In this document: positions 16,325 to 24,758 of the stretch, piece after piece
How positions within the stretch are numbered: position 1 is the stretch's first letter
How the letters are laid out: every line of letters starts with the position of its first letter
From: JAYUJH01 sp043765375
GTDB taxonomy: Bacteria; Pseudomonadota; Alphaproteobacteria; Rickettsiales; UBA998
Assembly (NCBI GenBank): GCA_043765375.1
Contig: JAYUJH010000017.1
Coordinates: forward strand, 127,439-191,438
Length of the DNA: 64,000 nt
Reading direction: 5' to 3'
Translations under genes and position numbers: made by a program
Notes under the pieces: model-generated
Told to the model about the DNA's origin: nothing
The model's database searches: none
The model's input: only the letters and a program-made list of their open reading frames with translations

Positions 16325-18361
16325 ATGAGCAATGAAAGAGTGCATTGCAATATGGAACAGCAACAGCTAAATATTGTGATGGTGGGGCATGTTGACCACG
16401 GTAAATCCACGTTGATTGGGCGATTGATTTATGAAATGAATGCGCTGCCTGACGGCAAATATGAGCAAATCGTTAAATCATGTGATAAAAGGGGGGTATC
16501 ATTTGAGTGGGCGTATTTGATGGACGCATTGCAGGCGGAGCGGGCGCAAAATATCACGATAGATATTACGCAATTTTGGTTGCGCACTCCAAAGCGTGAT
16601 TATGTGCTGATTGATGCACCGGGGCATCATGAGTTTTTGCGCAATATGTTCACAGGTGCAGCGGAGGCGGATATTGCTATTTTGCTGGTTGACGCATGTG
16701 ACGGAATGCAGGAACAAACTCGCAAGCACGCATATTTGCTTTATTTGCTGGGTATAAAGCGCATTATTATAGTGATAAATAAAATGGATAAGGTGGGCTA
16801 TGCGCAAAATATGTTTGCCAAAATTGCGCAGGAGTGTGAGGATTATTTGCAGCAAATTGGGCTGGTTGCGTTAAATATTATTCCAATTTCAGCATATAAT
16901 GGTGAGATGTTGAAGCAACGTGGTGAAAATATGGGCTGGTATGATGGGTTGACTATTATTGAGGCACTAGAGGATTTTTCTATTGATGAGCCATCACAAA
17001 AAAACAATGTTCAAAAATCTGGAGAGCAAAATATTGGGGCGCAAAAATATGGATTATTAAGGTTTTGTGTGCAAGATGTATATCGTTTTGATGAAAGGCG
17101 AATTATTGCAGGTATGATATTATCTGGAGAAATGCGAGTTGGTGATGAAATATTAATTTCACCGCATAATTATCAGGCAAAAATTGCAACTATAATCACC
17201 CCAAAAAGCGAGAACAATGGGGGTGATAATTTTGTAAATCATCATTTTGAAGTTGCGAATAGTAATTATTCTCAACAAATCACGGCGCAACAAGCTATGG
17301 CGCAACAAATTATAGCAAGGCGAGGAGAATCTGTTGGCATAATATTGGAGCAGCAAAGATTTGTGGAGCGTGGCCATGTGATAAGCCATGAAAACGATGC
17401 GCCGATTTTGAGCAATCAATTATATATGCGTTTATTTTGGCTGGGAGCGCAACCATTACAATTTGGCAAACAATATATGCTAAGATTGCATAATTCAGAG
17501 TTTGTGGCGGAGTTGCGCCATATTAATTATGTGTTAGATACTAATGATTTGCAGCAAAGCCAAGCAGAAATTGTGGTGCAAAATCAAGCAGCCGATGTGT
17601 TGTGGCAGGTGCGGGGTTTGGCAATTTTTGATGAATATGACGATATTCAAGCGATGGGTCGTAGCGTGGTAATGCAAGATGGGCGCATTGTGGCGGGCGG
17701 ATTGGTGACAATGTGCAACCATGATGGGCAATATTTGCCTGATATGCGCACTTCTCCCAAAATCATTACTTCCAATAATTTGACGCTAGAGAATATGGAA
17801 ATAACGGCAGCGCAACGGCAATTAATTAATGGTCATTCGGGTGGAATATTATGGTTCACGGGGCTTTCTGGGTCGGGTAAATCTACACTTGCCAAGGAGT
17901 TGCAAAAGCAATTATTCACTCGTGGTTATCAAGTTTATGTGCTGGACGGGGATAATATTCGCCAAGGGTTGAATGCGGATTTAGGCTTCAGCCCCAAAGA
18001 TAGAGGCGAAAATATCCGTCGCATTGGTGAAGTTGCTGCATTATTTGCTGATGCAGGAATGGTGGTTATCACCGCATTTATTTCACCGTATGCAGAGGAT
18101 AGGCGCAAGGCTCGGGCAGCAGCACATGAGCTGTTCCACACGGTGCATATTAAAGCGGGAGTGGAGATTTGTGAAAGTCGGGACGTGAAGGGGTTATATA
18201 AAAAAGCAAGAAACGGCGAAATTAATGATTTTACTGGAGTTTCTGCCCCATATGAAGTTCCAGAAAATCCTGAATTAGTGCTGGATACGGAAATAATGAG
18301 CATTGATGATTGCATCGCAGAACTAACCGCTTATGTCACAAAATATTTTGGCAAAGCATAA
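16325..18361 (+). CDS. cysNC: CysN/CysC-type fusion: sulfate adenylyltransferase GTPase-like plus APS kinase
   Basis: 678 residues. The N-terminal EF-Tu-like GTPase has G1 GHVDHGKST (21-29), G3 DAPGH (97-101) and G4 NKMD (152-155), followed by two beta-barrel domains to ~490. The C-terminal ~180 residues are adenylylsulfate kinase with P-loop GLSGSGKST near 512-520 and the DGDNIRQGLN and FISPYAEDRRKAR blocks. Known NodQ/CysNC proteins pair with CysD to make APS and then phosphorylate it to PAPS. No cysD lies in the window, and G3 reads DAPGH where canonical CysN usually has DTPGH. A Gln/Asn-rich insertion near 290-330 contains a repeated AQQ unit. The start at 16325 is four bases after zapA; M10 is an alternative. 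Confidence 0.85.
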   Translation: MSNERVHCNMEQQQLNIVMVGHVDHGKSTLIGRLIYEMNALPDGKYEQIVKSCDKRGVSFEWAYLMDALQAERAQNITIDITQFWLRTPKRDYVLIDAPGHHEFLRNMFTGAAEADIAILLVDACDGMQEQTRKHAYLLYLLGIKRIIIVINKMDKVGYAQNMFAKIAQECEDYLQQIGLVALNIIPISAYNGEMLKQRGENMGWYDGLTIIEALEDFSIDEPSQKNNVQKSGEQNIGAQKYGLLRFCVQDVYRFDERRIIAGMILSGEMRVGDEILISPHNYQAKIATIITPKSENNGGDNFVNHHFEVANSNYSQQITAQQAMAQQIIARRGESVGIILEQQRFVERGHVISHENDAPILSNQLYMRLFWLGAQPLQFGKQYMLRLHNSEFVAELRHINYVLDTNDLQQSQAEIVVQNQAADVLWQVRGLAIFDEYDDIQAMGRSVVMQDGRIVAGGLVTMCNHDGQYLPDMRTSPKIITSNNLTLENMEITAAQRQLINGHSGGILWFTGLSGSGKSTLAKELQKQLFTRGYQVYVLDGDNIRQGLNADLGFSPKDRGENIRRIGEVAALFADAGMVVITAFISPYAEDRRKARAAAHELFHTVHIKAGVEICESRDVKGLYKKARNGEINDFTGVSAPYEVPENPELVLDTEIMSIDDCIAELTAYVTKYFGKA

Positions 18362-18438
18362 GTTATATTGTGATTTCTATTGTTGTTTGCTGCAAATCGC
18401 AGTTTTGTTAGCGCATCAACGAAATCACAACGCAACCT
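18361..18438. repeat. MITE-like element, copy R1
   Basis: Terminal inverted repeats of ~16 bp: GTTATATTGTGATTTC (18362-18377) against GAAATCACAACGCAACC (18421-18437). It shares the core 'TTGCTGCAAATCGCA' with R2 (19053) and R3 (43556). No coding capacity. It lies between cysNC and the CBS-domain gene, and R2 lies on the gene's other side. Confidence 0.7.
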
Positions 18439-18461
18439 TATTTAGACTGATAGTTTTAACA

Positions 18462-18977
18462 TCATTTGGTGGAGCGCATAATTAATATCATTGAAATGCT
18501 ATATAATGTGATGATTGCAATAATCATATGCAAATGAAACCGTTCCATGAATGTTTTTACGGCAACATCTTTGGCACGCACCAAAAGTTGTGGCCATGTG
18601 TATGAAACAAAATCACCCTGTGACATTAAATTAATCAGCTTGCCTTGCGCATCAACCACGGGCAGGTGGCGGAAACGCTCATTTGACATCACCCGCAACC
18701 ATTCAACCACATCATCATTTTCTGATGCAAGTTTCAAATCCGAAGTCATTATCTGTGAAATTGGAGTGATATTAGCGTCCAACCCTTTGGCGAGCAACCT
18801 GCGCATAAAATCCCGCTCAGTGATAATCCCAATAGGAGTGTTTGCATCATCAACAACAACACTTGCACCATAATTTTTGTCAGACATTGCCTGCACCGCT
18901 TTAATCACCATATCGGTTGGTTTGAAGGTCATCACTGCTGATTTAGTTTTGAACTCCATTCTATCTTTTATTTTCAC
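18462..18977 (-). CDS. CBS-pair protein with C-terminal membrane anchor
   Basis: 171 residues. Two tandem CBS motifs cover ~10-65 (MSDKNYGASVVVDDANTP, then IGIITERDFMRRLLAKGLD) and ~75-130 (MSNERFRHLPVVD then GKLINLMSQGDFV). CBS pairs bind adenosine nucleotides or SAM and usually control a partner. The last ~20 residues are a hydrophobic helix (MIIAIITLYSISMILIM) that should anchor the protein to the membrane, which is less common for stand-alone CBS proteins. It is isolated, flanked on both sides by MITE-like copies, and preceded by an AGGA about 5 bases before the ATG. Confidence 0.85.
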   Translation of the reverse strand: MKIKDRMEFKTKSAVMTFKPTDMVIKAVQAMSDKNYGASVVVDDANTPIGIITERDFMRRLLAKGLDANITPISQIMTSDLKLASENDDVVEWLRVMSNERFRHLPVVDAQGKLINLMSQGDFVSYTWPQLLVRAKDVAVKTFMERFHLHMIIAIITLYSISMILIMRSTK

Positions 18978-19052
18978 AAGGATATTCCTTTTTTATAGAT
19001 TTTTTTATAATTTTATCTATAACATGATATTTATATATAGTAAAATTATTTT

Positions 19053-19147
19053 AGGTTATGCTGTTATTTCTACTGTTGCTTGCTGTAAATCGCATTTTCA
19101 CTAAATTGTGATTTCACTGGCGCACCAACGAGATTACAACATAACCT
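19053..19147. repeat. MITE-like element, copy R2 (full length)
   Basis: 95 bp with 18-bp terminal inverted repeats: AGGTTATGCTGTTATTTC (19053-19070) against GAGATTACAACATAACCT (19130-19147). The internal core TTGCTTGCTGTAAATCGCA is shared with R1 and R3. It is the longest copy and probably closest to the intact element. It lies just upstream of the gene at 19171. Confidence 0.75.
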
Positions 19148-19170
19148 AGTTTTGAACATACGAAAAATCC

Positions 19171-19404
19171 ATGGCCATAAAACATAGTGAAGCATTTATC
19201 AGTGACATCATACGCATGGCGTGGGCGGACGATGTTTCATTTGATAAAATCAAAAAAGATAGGGGATTGAGTGAGTCCGAGGTGATTAAGATAATGCGAG
19301 CTAATTTGAAGGATAGTAGTTTCAGGCTATGGCGCAAGCGTGTTTCAGGCAGGAAAACTAAACATGAAAGGCGAACTAAACTGAATATTGATATTTCGGT
19401 TTAG
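19171..19404 (+). CDS. TIGR03643/DUF2805 family small protein
   Basis: 77 residues, basic. It matches the TIGR03643 pattern: IIRMAWADDVSFDKIKKD, then GLSESEVIKIMRANLK and SSFRLWRKRVSGRKTKHE. The central part reads like a helix-turn-helix (GLSESEVIKIMR) and the C-terminus is Arg/Lys-rich, so nucleic-acid binding is plausible, but the family has no established function that I know. The ATG at 19171 sits 24 bp past a MITE-like element, which could therefore supply or alter its promoter. Confidence 0.8.
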   Translation: MAIKHSEAFISDIIRMAWADDVSFDKIKKDRGLSESEVIKIMRANLKDSSFRLWRKRVSGRKTKHERRTKLNIDISV

Positions 19405-19442
19405 TTATGCGCTTTACATTTTTATGGTGGTATGTGAATATC

Positions 19443-19640
19443 TCACTTTGTCACTATTAATATAGCTAGGCACGCAAGAGCAACCCCTTGAAATATAACT
19501 CTCAGTTGCATCAACCGATTGCCGTGTTTTTTGTTTGATTCCCCACCTATTGCCATTAAGGCTATGCCAGTTGCCATTACGGCGAATGTGGCGAACATTG
19601 AGATAAACAAAAATATAACTAATATCTGATTCATAAACAT
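19443..19640 (-). CDS. HIG1-like twin transmembrane protein
   Basis: 65 residues with two transmembrane helices (~5-30 and ~48-63) around a short basic loop, GGESNKKHGNRLMQLRV. This is the layout of the alphaproteobacterial twin-transmembrane/HIG1-domain family, whose eukaryotic relatives associate with respiratory supercomplexes. The start may be the first or third codon (19640 or 19634). It is convergent with the TIGR03643 gene and stands alone. Confidence 0.75.
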   Translation of the reverse strand: MFMNQILVIFLFISMFATFAVMATGIALMAIGGESNKKHGNRLMQLRVIFQGVALACLAILIVTK

Positions 19641-19701
19641 ATTGTAGAACTAAATATATGTTAGTTCAAATTAAAATTATGTTATGGTGGGTTATGTTTT
19701 G

Positions 19702-20544
19702 CTAAATTGTTTCATCATTTGAACCTGTTTGCTCGCTTGATGCTGGCTCGGCTGCTGCTTGCGGCGTTGGTTTTTTAGCCGCTGGTTTTTTGTCACCACC
19801 GCTTTTCTTTTTGGCTTTTAATGCAACCATGGAGGTGAAATAACCCTGCGGTGGCAATGGATCTTTGGCAGTCATTCCAGCCTCTGATTTATCATTATCA
19901 CGTTTGATGGTGATTTTTGGCTTATGTTCATTCAAGCCATATTTGAAGATAAATCCACCATCAGCATGAGTTTCAATCTCTAGCACATATTTTTGTGCGG
20001 GTTTTTCAGGATCAAGTTTGCGATCAAAAATCATAATATATAATTTGTTATTATTGCTTGGAATCGTAACTTCGGGAAACTCCAAATGTAGGGATTCCAA
20101 TTGCGCTTGTGCGGATTCTACGGTTTTATATATCCTATCTTTTTTAATAGCACGCAAAATTGGGTGTCCCCAGTTGGGCAAGCGTTGCTTTTCACGCTTC
20201 CTGCGGGGGTGAAACTTGGAATCCACTTCCAATTTGACGCAAGCAAGCGTTACAATTCCGCTTGGCAATTCTTCAGGTGCAATGAACGCATAATTGCCCA
20301 TATAGCCTTTTTCTTCTTCCTCAATGGTCACATCAAAATCAGCAATCCACATGACAAGGCAATTTTTGCCCTCGGGAACTCCCTCTAGCGCACCTTCACG
20401 GGCGGCGGTGAACCTGCCCTTGAAATATTCAATTTTTTTCACCGCTGAATCAAGTTTTTCAAAACGATATCTGTTGCCAGTTAATGCGCTAACATGTGGG
20501 TCAGCTGCATTTGCATATGTTTGTTTGGTCACTTTAATGTTCAT
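19702..20544 (-). CDS. Hypothetical protein with Lys/Ala/Pro-rich tail
   Basis: 280 residues, family not recognised. Residues 1-230 look like a folded mainly-beta domain with no signal peptide or membrane segment. The last ~45 residues (KAKKKSGGDKKPAAKKP onward) are a low-complexity basic then acidic tail of the kind found on nucleic-acid-binding or nucleoid proteins. It lies 168 bp downstream of the chemotaxis cluster on the same strand, but the AT-rich gap argues against one operon. Function unknown. Confidence 0.7.
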   Translation of the reverse strand: MNIKVTKQTYANAADPHVSALTGNRYRFEKLDSAVKKIEYFKGRFTAAREGALEGVPEGKNCLVMWIADFDVTIEEEEKGYMGNYAFIAPEELPSGIVTLACVKLEVDSKFHPRRKREKQRLPNWGHPILRAIKKDRIYKTVESAQAQLESLHLEFPEVTIPSNNNKLYIMIFDRKLDPEKPAQKYVLEIETHADGGFIFKYGLNEHKPKITIKRDNDKSEAGMTAKDPLPPQGYFTSMVALKAKKKSGGDKKPAAKKPTPQAAAEPASSEQTGSNDETI

Positions 20545-20711
20545 TTGGGTATTCCCTAAAATAACGTGAAGGCTAATAATTTAAGCTCATAGATGTTTTT
20601 TACTTAATCACTATATTTAATATAACATATTTTAACCCAACAAATAATAACTTTATATTAAAAAATATTTATCTCATTGAAAAAATATAGGAAATTAAAA
20701 AACATACAATA

Positions 20712-21725
20712 TTAAAATAATTCAATATCATCATCTGCGGGTGCATTTTGCTCTGCTGGCGCGCTAAAAATTGTAGTTTTGCTATTGCTTGGTTGCACGT
20801 TAAGCCCTTTATTCGCTGCATTAGTGAATATCATATTCTTAAATGCGGAAAGGGTGATATTTTGCGTTAATTGCTCCAATGCTTGCTGTGGGTTTTCAGG
20901 CAATATTTCATTATTCAATTCATGTAGGCGGATTGCTTCAAGCAAATGCACTACATTTTCAATAACTTGAGAGTTGCGATCTTGAAATTGCACCCCCATA
21001 GTGAAGCGATTAATTTGGTTGGAAATCTCTCTTATCATTTCTGCGGATTGTTGCATAGTGGTGGTGATACGGCTGTTTTGAGTGAGCATTGCTTGCATTA
21101 ATTCATCTAATTTGGTGCGGGTGGTGATGTTGCCAGATAAATCCATACCAGCCACTTTGCCGAGCATTTGTCTGCCTGAATGTAATGTTTTTGAGATTGC
21201 CCCAATTTGCACCTGCATTTCTTTTGCCATCACATCAACTTGGGTGGATACCTCCTTCACTTCGGTGGCAACCACGGCGAAACCATGCCCTGCATCACCT
21301 GCTCTTGCTGCCTCAATGGTTGCATTAAGGGCAAGCATTCGTGTTTCTTTGTTGATTTTGTTGATTTTCTGCACAAAATCTTCAATTCCTTCAAGCTGCT
21401 CAACCACTTCTTCCATGGTGAAGGCGAGGGTCATCGCATTTTCAGAAATCGTGACTATTTTGTCAATCGTATCAGTGATATTATTTTCCATCATACGGAT
21501 AAAATCATTAAGTGAGATATTACCATCATGATGCTCCAGAAAATTGAGCATATTGGTTAATTTCTCAATGACTGAACCTTGTTGATTGGCGGATTTGGCT
21601 AGCACTTGAAAGTTACTGCTTAAATCGGTGGTGGAGTTTTCCACCTCACTGGCGGATTGTTTGAGCAGCTCGCAAATGGTTTGGTTGCAAATGGCGATTA
21701 AATTATCTTTCATCGTGTCACTCAT
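20712..21725 (-). CDS. Cytoplasmic receptor-like chemotaxis protein with CheZ-like DxxxQ motif
   Basis: 337 residues from the ATG at 21725, which overlaps the cheB stop as ATGA; an upstream ATG at 21734 is less likely. There is no membrane segment. The middle contains the receptor hairpin tip-like block INKETRMLALNATIEAARAG and GFAVVATEVKEVS, shared with methyl-accepting proteins. Residues ~245-262 read FTMGVQFQDRNSQVIENV; FQDxxxQ resembles the catalytic D-x3-Q of CheZ and the CheT proteins of rhizobia, which dephosphorylate CheY-P. The protein ends in DDDIELF, and CheD two genes upstream ends in GDIELF. As the last gene of the che operon it could be a receptor/CheA-binding scaffold with CheY-P phosphatase activity. 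Phosphatase function is inference. Confidence 0.75.
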   Translation of the reverse strand: MSDTMKDNLIAICNQTICELLKQSASEVENSTTDLSSNFQVLAKSANQQGSVIEKLTNMLNFLEHHDGNISLNDFIRMMENNITDTIDKIVTISENAMTLAFTMEEVVEQLEGIEDFVQKINKINKETRMLALNATIEAARAGDAGHGFAVVATEVKEVSTQVDVMAKEMQVQIGAISKTLHSGRQMLGKVAGMDLSGNITTRTKLDELMQAMLTQNSRITTTMQQSAEMIREISNQINRFTMGVQFQDRNSQVIENVVHLLEAIRLHELNNEILPENPQQALEQLTQNITLSAFKNMIFTNAANKGLNVQPSNSKTTIFSAPAEQNAPADDDIELF

Positions 21726-22789
21726 AAAAAGCACCTTTGTTTAATTATATTTGCCATGTTATGCAAGTCTATAATTTCACTTGCAGCACCAATTTCTATA
21801 GCTTGGCGGGGCATACCATAAACTGTGCAGCTTGCCTCACTTTGGGCGATGGTATGTGCGCCAGATTCTCGCATTGCAAGCAAGCCTTTTGCTCCGTCAC
21901 GCCCCATTCCTGTGAGAATAATTCCAAGGGCTTGTTTGCCAAGCATTTTTGCGACGCAACCAAACATTGCATCAACTGAGGGTTTATGTCCACTGATTAA
22001 TTCACCATCACTTAGCGCACATTCATAAAGTTCTTTGGCATAACATTCTTTGGCATAAAACGCTTTGGCTGGTTTCAAATGTAAATGCGTTCCCCCACAT
22101 GCAATAATTGCTTTTCCTGATTCCAATTGCATTTGGTGGCTCGCTTCCACCACGTTGATTGTGCATTTATTATCAAGCCGTTTGGCAAAACTCGCTGTGA
22201 ACCCTGCTGGCATATGTTGGGTGATGATGATTGGTGGGGTTTCTTTGGGGAGTTTAATTAAAATATCGCCAATCGCTTCCACCCCTCCAGTTGATGCACC
22301 AATGGCGATTAATTTTGGTGCAGAAGATTTTAGCCTATAAGTTCCAACAATTTCATCATTTGTGCTGATATGTCTTTTTTGCAGGGTTGCTTTGCCTGCT
22401 AGGTGGATTTTTTGGCATAATTCCGTGGCAAATATGTTTAATTCTGCTTCACTATTAACAAGTGGTTTGGCGATGCAATCTATTGCACCAAGTTCCAATG
22501 CGGCGATTGCCGTATCCGTCCCTTTACCAGTTAAAGTTGAAACCATAATCACGGGAGTTGGGCGCAGGGTCATGATTTTTTCTAGAAAACTAATCCCGTC
22601 CATTTTTGGCATTTCCACATCAAGTGTAATCACATCGGGGTTTAAGTTTTTGATTTTCTCCCGTGCATCATAAGCATCAATTGCCGTTCCTGCCACTTCA
22701 ATTTTTTCATCATTGCTTAATATTTCGCTTAATATTGAGCGTATGAGAGCGGAATCATCAACAATTAATACTTTTATCTTTTTAGTCAT
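21722..22789 (-). CDS. cheB: Chemotaxis methylesterase/glutamine deamidase CheB
   Basis: 355 residues, normal length. The N-terminal receiver has the acidic pocket D11-D12, the phosphorylated D57 in LDVEMPKMDG, and a Lys in 'AKPL'. The C-terminal methylesterase has the catalytic triad regions IGASTGGVEA (Ser), QHMPAG (His) and GMGRDGAKG (Asp). It removes receptor methyl groups when phosphorylated by CheA. The region around residues 244-255 carries a small tandem repeat (YAKE-x-YAKE). Its stop codon overlaps the next gene start by four bases. Confidence 0.96.
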   Translation of the reverse strand: MTKKIKVLIVDDSALIRSILSEILSNDEKIEVAGTAIDAYDAREKIKNLNPDVITLDVEMPKMDGISFLEKIMTLRPTPVIMVSTLTGKGTDTAIAALELGAIDCIAKPLVNSEAELNIFATELCQKIHLAGKATLQKRHISTNDEIVGTYRLKSSAPKLIAIGASTGGVEAIGDILIKLPKETPPIIITQHMPAGFTASFAKRLDNKCTINVVEASHQMQLESGKAIIACGGTHLHLKPAKAFYAKECYAKELYECALSDGELISGHKPSVDAMFGCVAKMLGKQALGIILTGMGRDGAKGLLAMRESGAHTIAQSEASCTVYGMPRQAIEIGAASEIIDLHNMANIIKQRCFL

Positions 22790-22873
22790 TTTATTATTCC
22801 ATTATTATATATTCTTTATTTTAGTGCTGTTTTGTTAATATTTCGTAACATAATGTTCTAATGTTCATATATA

Positions 22874-23572
22874 TTAAAATAATTCAATATCACCCTCAAT
22901 TTGTTTGGTAGTTAATCGTTTCTCATATTTGCGTTCTTCTTCAATAATCACAAAATCTTCCTTGCGTTGCAATTTGCGCATCATCACTTTTCCCGTGGTG
23001 GGATAATAATGTAGCGAGCGAGGTTGTTCACCTTCCAAATCTTCTGATATAACCCTATAGCCTTCATCACGCATGAAATTGCGCACAAATCTTGCATTTT
23101 TTGAACCTATTTTCGCTGAGTGATTAATCACATTTCCGCCACCAAATAGTTTGAACTCAAATCTGTGTTTCTGCCCACCCGCTTTCATCATCGCATTAAT
23201 CAATATTTCCATAGCATAAACGCCATAGCGAGCGGATTCTCCTGCGTCACGTCCTTCGCCATCATGTGGCAACAAAAAATGGTTCATTCCACCAATTTTT
23301 GCAACAGGGTCATGCACGCAAGCTGAAACGCAAGAGCCTAGTATGGTGGAAAACATTTCATCATGTTTGTTGGAAACTCCCCAATCGCCTGAGAATATTT
23401 TCACCATATTCATACCATAAGCCTTGTTGAAGCTGCGCTTTTTGGCATCAAGCAAGCTCATCGGGTTAATGTTATGGGGGTTAATATTATGGGGAATTGT
23501 GCTATTATGCTTTAAGTCACGAATAGATTGTCGCTTTTCTGTTTTGTGCGGTGGTGGTGCTGATTTATCCAT
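22874..23572 (-). CDS. cheD: Chemoreceptor glutamine deamidase CheD
   Basis: 232 residues. The core domain carries catalytic C81 in TILGSCVSACV and H98 in GGMNHFLLP, as in the CheD family, plus the FGGGNV block. It deamidates receptor glutamines and in some species binds CheC. The ~40-residue N-terminal extension is poorly conserved and includes a 15-bp tandem duplication (HNINP twice). The C-terminus ends GDIELF, matching the DIELF end of the operon's last protein. It follows cheR by six bases, consistent with coupling. Confidence 0.94.
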   Translation of the reverse strand: MDKSAPPPHKTEKRQSIRDLKHNSTIPHNINPHNINPMSLLDAKKRSFNKAYGMNMVKIFSGDWGVSNKHDEMFSTILGSCVSACVHDPVAKIGGMNHFLLPHDGEGRDAGESARYGVYAMEILINAMMKAGGQKHRFEFKLFGGGNVINHSAKIGSKNARFVRNFMRDEGYRVISEDLEGEQPRSLHYYPTTGKVMMRKLQRKEDFVIIEEERKYEKRLTTKQIEGDIELF

Positions 23573-23578
23573 AAAAAA

Positions 23579-24463
23579 TCACCGCCTCAATTTATAAATT
23601 GTCTTACCCACCAGCTCAAACTCGGGGCAGATGGTGCTGATATTTTCTGAATGACCAATATATAAAAATCCATTCGGGCTTAGATATTTGCTCATACGGG
23701 AAAACATTTTTTTCTGGGTATTTTTATCAAAATAAATCACTACATTACGGCAAAAAATTGCATCAAACTGCCCCGTCATAGGAAAATTATCCAACAAATT
23801 GAGATACTTAAAAGCAACCAACTTTTGCAATTCCGCATTTATTTGCATTTGTTCGCCATGTCTTTGCTCCCCTTGTTTGGGGAGGCTATATTTTTGCACA
23901 AACTCATGATATTTTGGGGCAATATTAGCATATTCATCAATTGGATATTCGCCGATAATCCCCCTATCCAACATGTTAGTATCAATATCAGTGGCGAGAA
24001 TACGGGCGTTCCATTTTTTTATATCCGACCCTATCATATTATTTGCCACCATTGCGATTGAATAAGCCTCCATTCCAGAAGAGCAACCAGCCGACCAAAT
24101 CCGCAATTTTTTTGTTCCCCCCTGTTGCAAAGATGTTTTTTGGATTAGGGGCTTAATCACATTCTGCCCTAGATGCTCAAAATGATGCGCCTCACGGAAA
24201 AAATGAGTTAGGTTGGTGGTAATGGAGTTCACTAAATTAGCCATCTCATCATGACCTGAATCAGATGAAAGCAGGGTGCAATATTGTGCAAAACTTTGCA
24301 ATTTCAAGGCACGCAAGCGACGCACAAGCCGTGAATAAACCATGTCACGCTTGCCCTCTGGCATCATGATTCCCGTTTTGCGATTGGCTAAATCCGCAAG
24401 GAATTGAAACTCCTTATCGCTCAAAGAAAACTCCCTATCTTGCTGTTGTTGTTTGGCTTGCAT
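23579..24463 (-). CDS. cheR: Chemotaxis protein methyltransferase CheR
   Basis: 294 residues. The N-terminal helical domain (~10-85) precedes a Rossmann-fold SAM-dependent methyltransferase with WSAGCSSGMEAYSIAM, ILATDIDTNML and FDAIFCRNVVIYF motifs. It methylates receptor glutamates, opposing CheB. The neighbouring receptor at 24759 ends in the pentapeptide GWEEF, the type that tethers CheR. A poly-Gln patch (QQQQ) is present at the N-terminus. Confidence 0.96.
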   Translation of the reverse strand: MQAKQQQQDREFSLSDKEFQFLADLANRKTGIMMPEGKRDMVYSRLVRRLRALKLQSFAQYCTLLSSDSGHDEMANLVNSITTNLTHFFREAHHFEHLGQNVIKPLIQKTSLQQGGTKKLRIWSAGCSSGMEAYSIAMVANNMIGSDIKKWNARILATDIDTNMLDRGIIGEYPIDEYANIAPKYHEFVQKYSLPKQGEQRHGEQMQINAELQKLVAFKYLNLLDNFPMTGQFDAIFCRNVVIYFDKNTQKKMFSRMSKYLSPNGFLYIGHSENISTICPEFELVGKTIYKLRR

Positions 24464-24555
24464 AATATTATTATTTTCGTTATAATTGTTAATGTTACAT
24501 TCGGCTGCATCTATATAGGCTCTATTTGTTTTTTAGTTCTTAGGAGGAACTGAAA

Positions 24556-24678
24556 ATGTCACAGTTTTTGATTTGGATAGCTTTCTTTTTCGCTCTTATT
24601 GTGTCTGCCTTTGGCTATCATACCCTCCTTCTGTCACTAATAGCGGTTCTTGTGATTTGTTCAATATTTCATAAGTAA
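24556..24678 (+). CDS. 40-residue single-span membrane microprotein
   Basis: An ORF of 40 codons: ATG at 24556, TAA at 24676-24678. It starts MSQFLIWIAFFFALIVSAFG and continues YHTLLLSLIAVLVICSIFHK, so it is almost entirely hydrophobic, with a charged residue only at the end. TAGGAGGA ends seven bases before the ATG, the best ribosome-binding site I see in the window, and a textbook terminator starts 30 bp after the stop. It lies on the opposite strand between cheR and the receptor gene, which otherwise form one operon. Possibly a membrane-associated regulator or a type I-like hydrophobic toxin; no family recognised. Confidence 0.7.
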   Translation: MSQFLIWIAFFFALIVSAFGYHTLLLSLIAVLVICSIFHK

Positions 24679-24708
24679 TAAAAGTTAATCTGCGATTACT
24701 TATGCACC

Positions 24709-24743
24709 CCCTAGAGTTTTTCTAAAACTCTAGGGTTTTTTTT
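24709..24743 (+). terminator. Strong rho-independent terminator after the 24556 microprotein
   Basis: A perfect 12-bp stem, CCCTAGAGTTTT (24709-24720) with AAAACTCTAGGG (24724-24735), has a 3-base loop and is followed by eight T at 24736-24743. The T run is on the plus strand, so it serves the microprotein rather than the receptor gene ending at 24759. Confidence 0.9.
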
Positions 24744-24758
24744 GGACTTATTCCCCCC

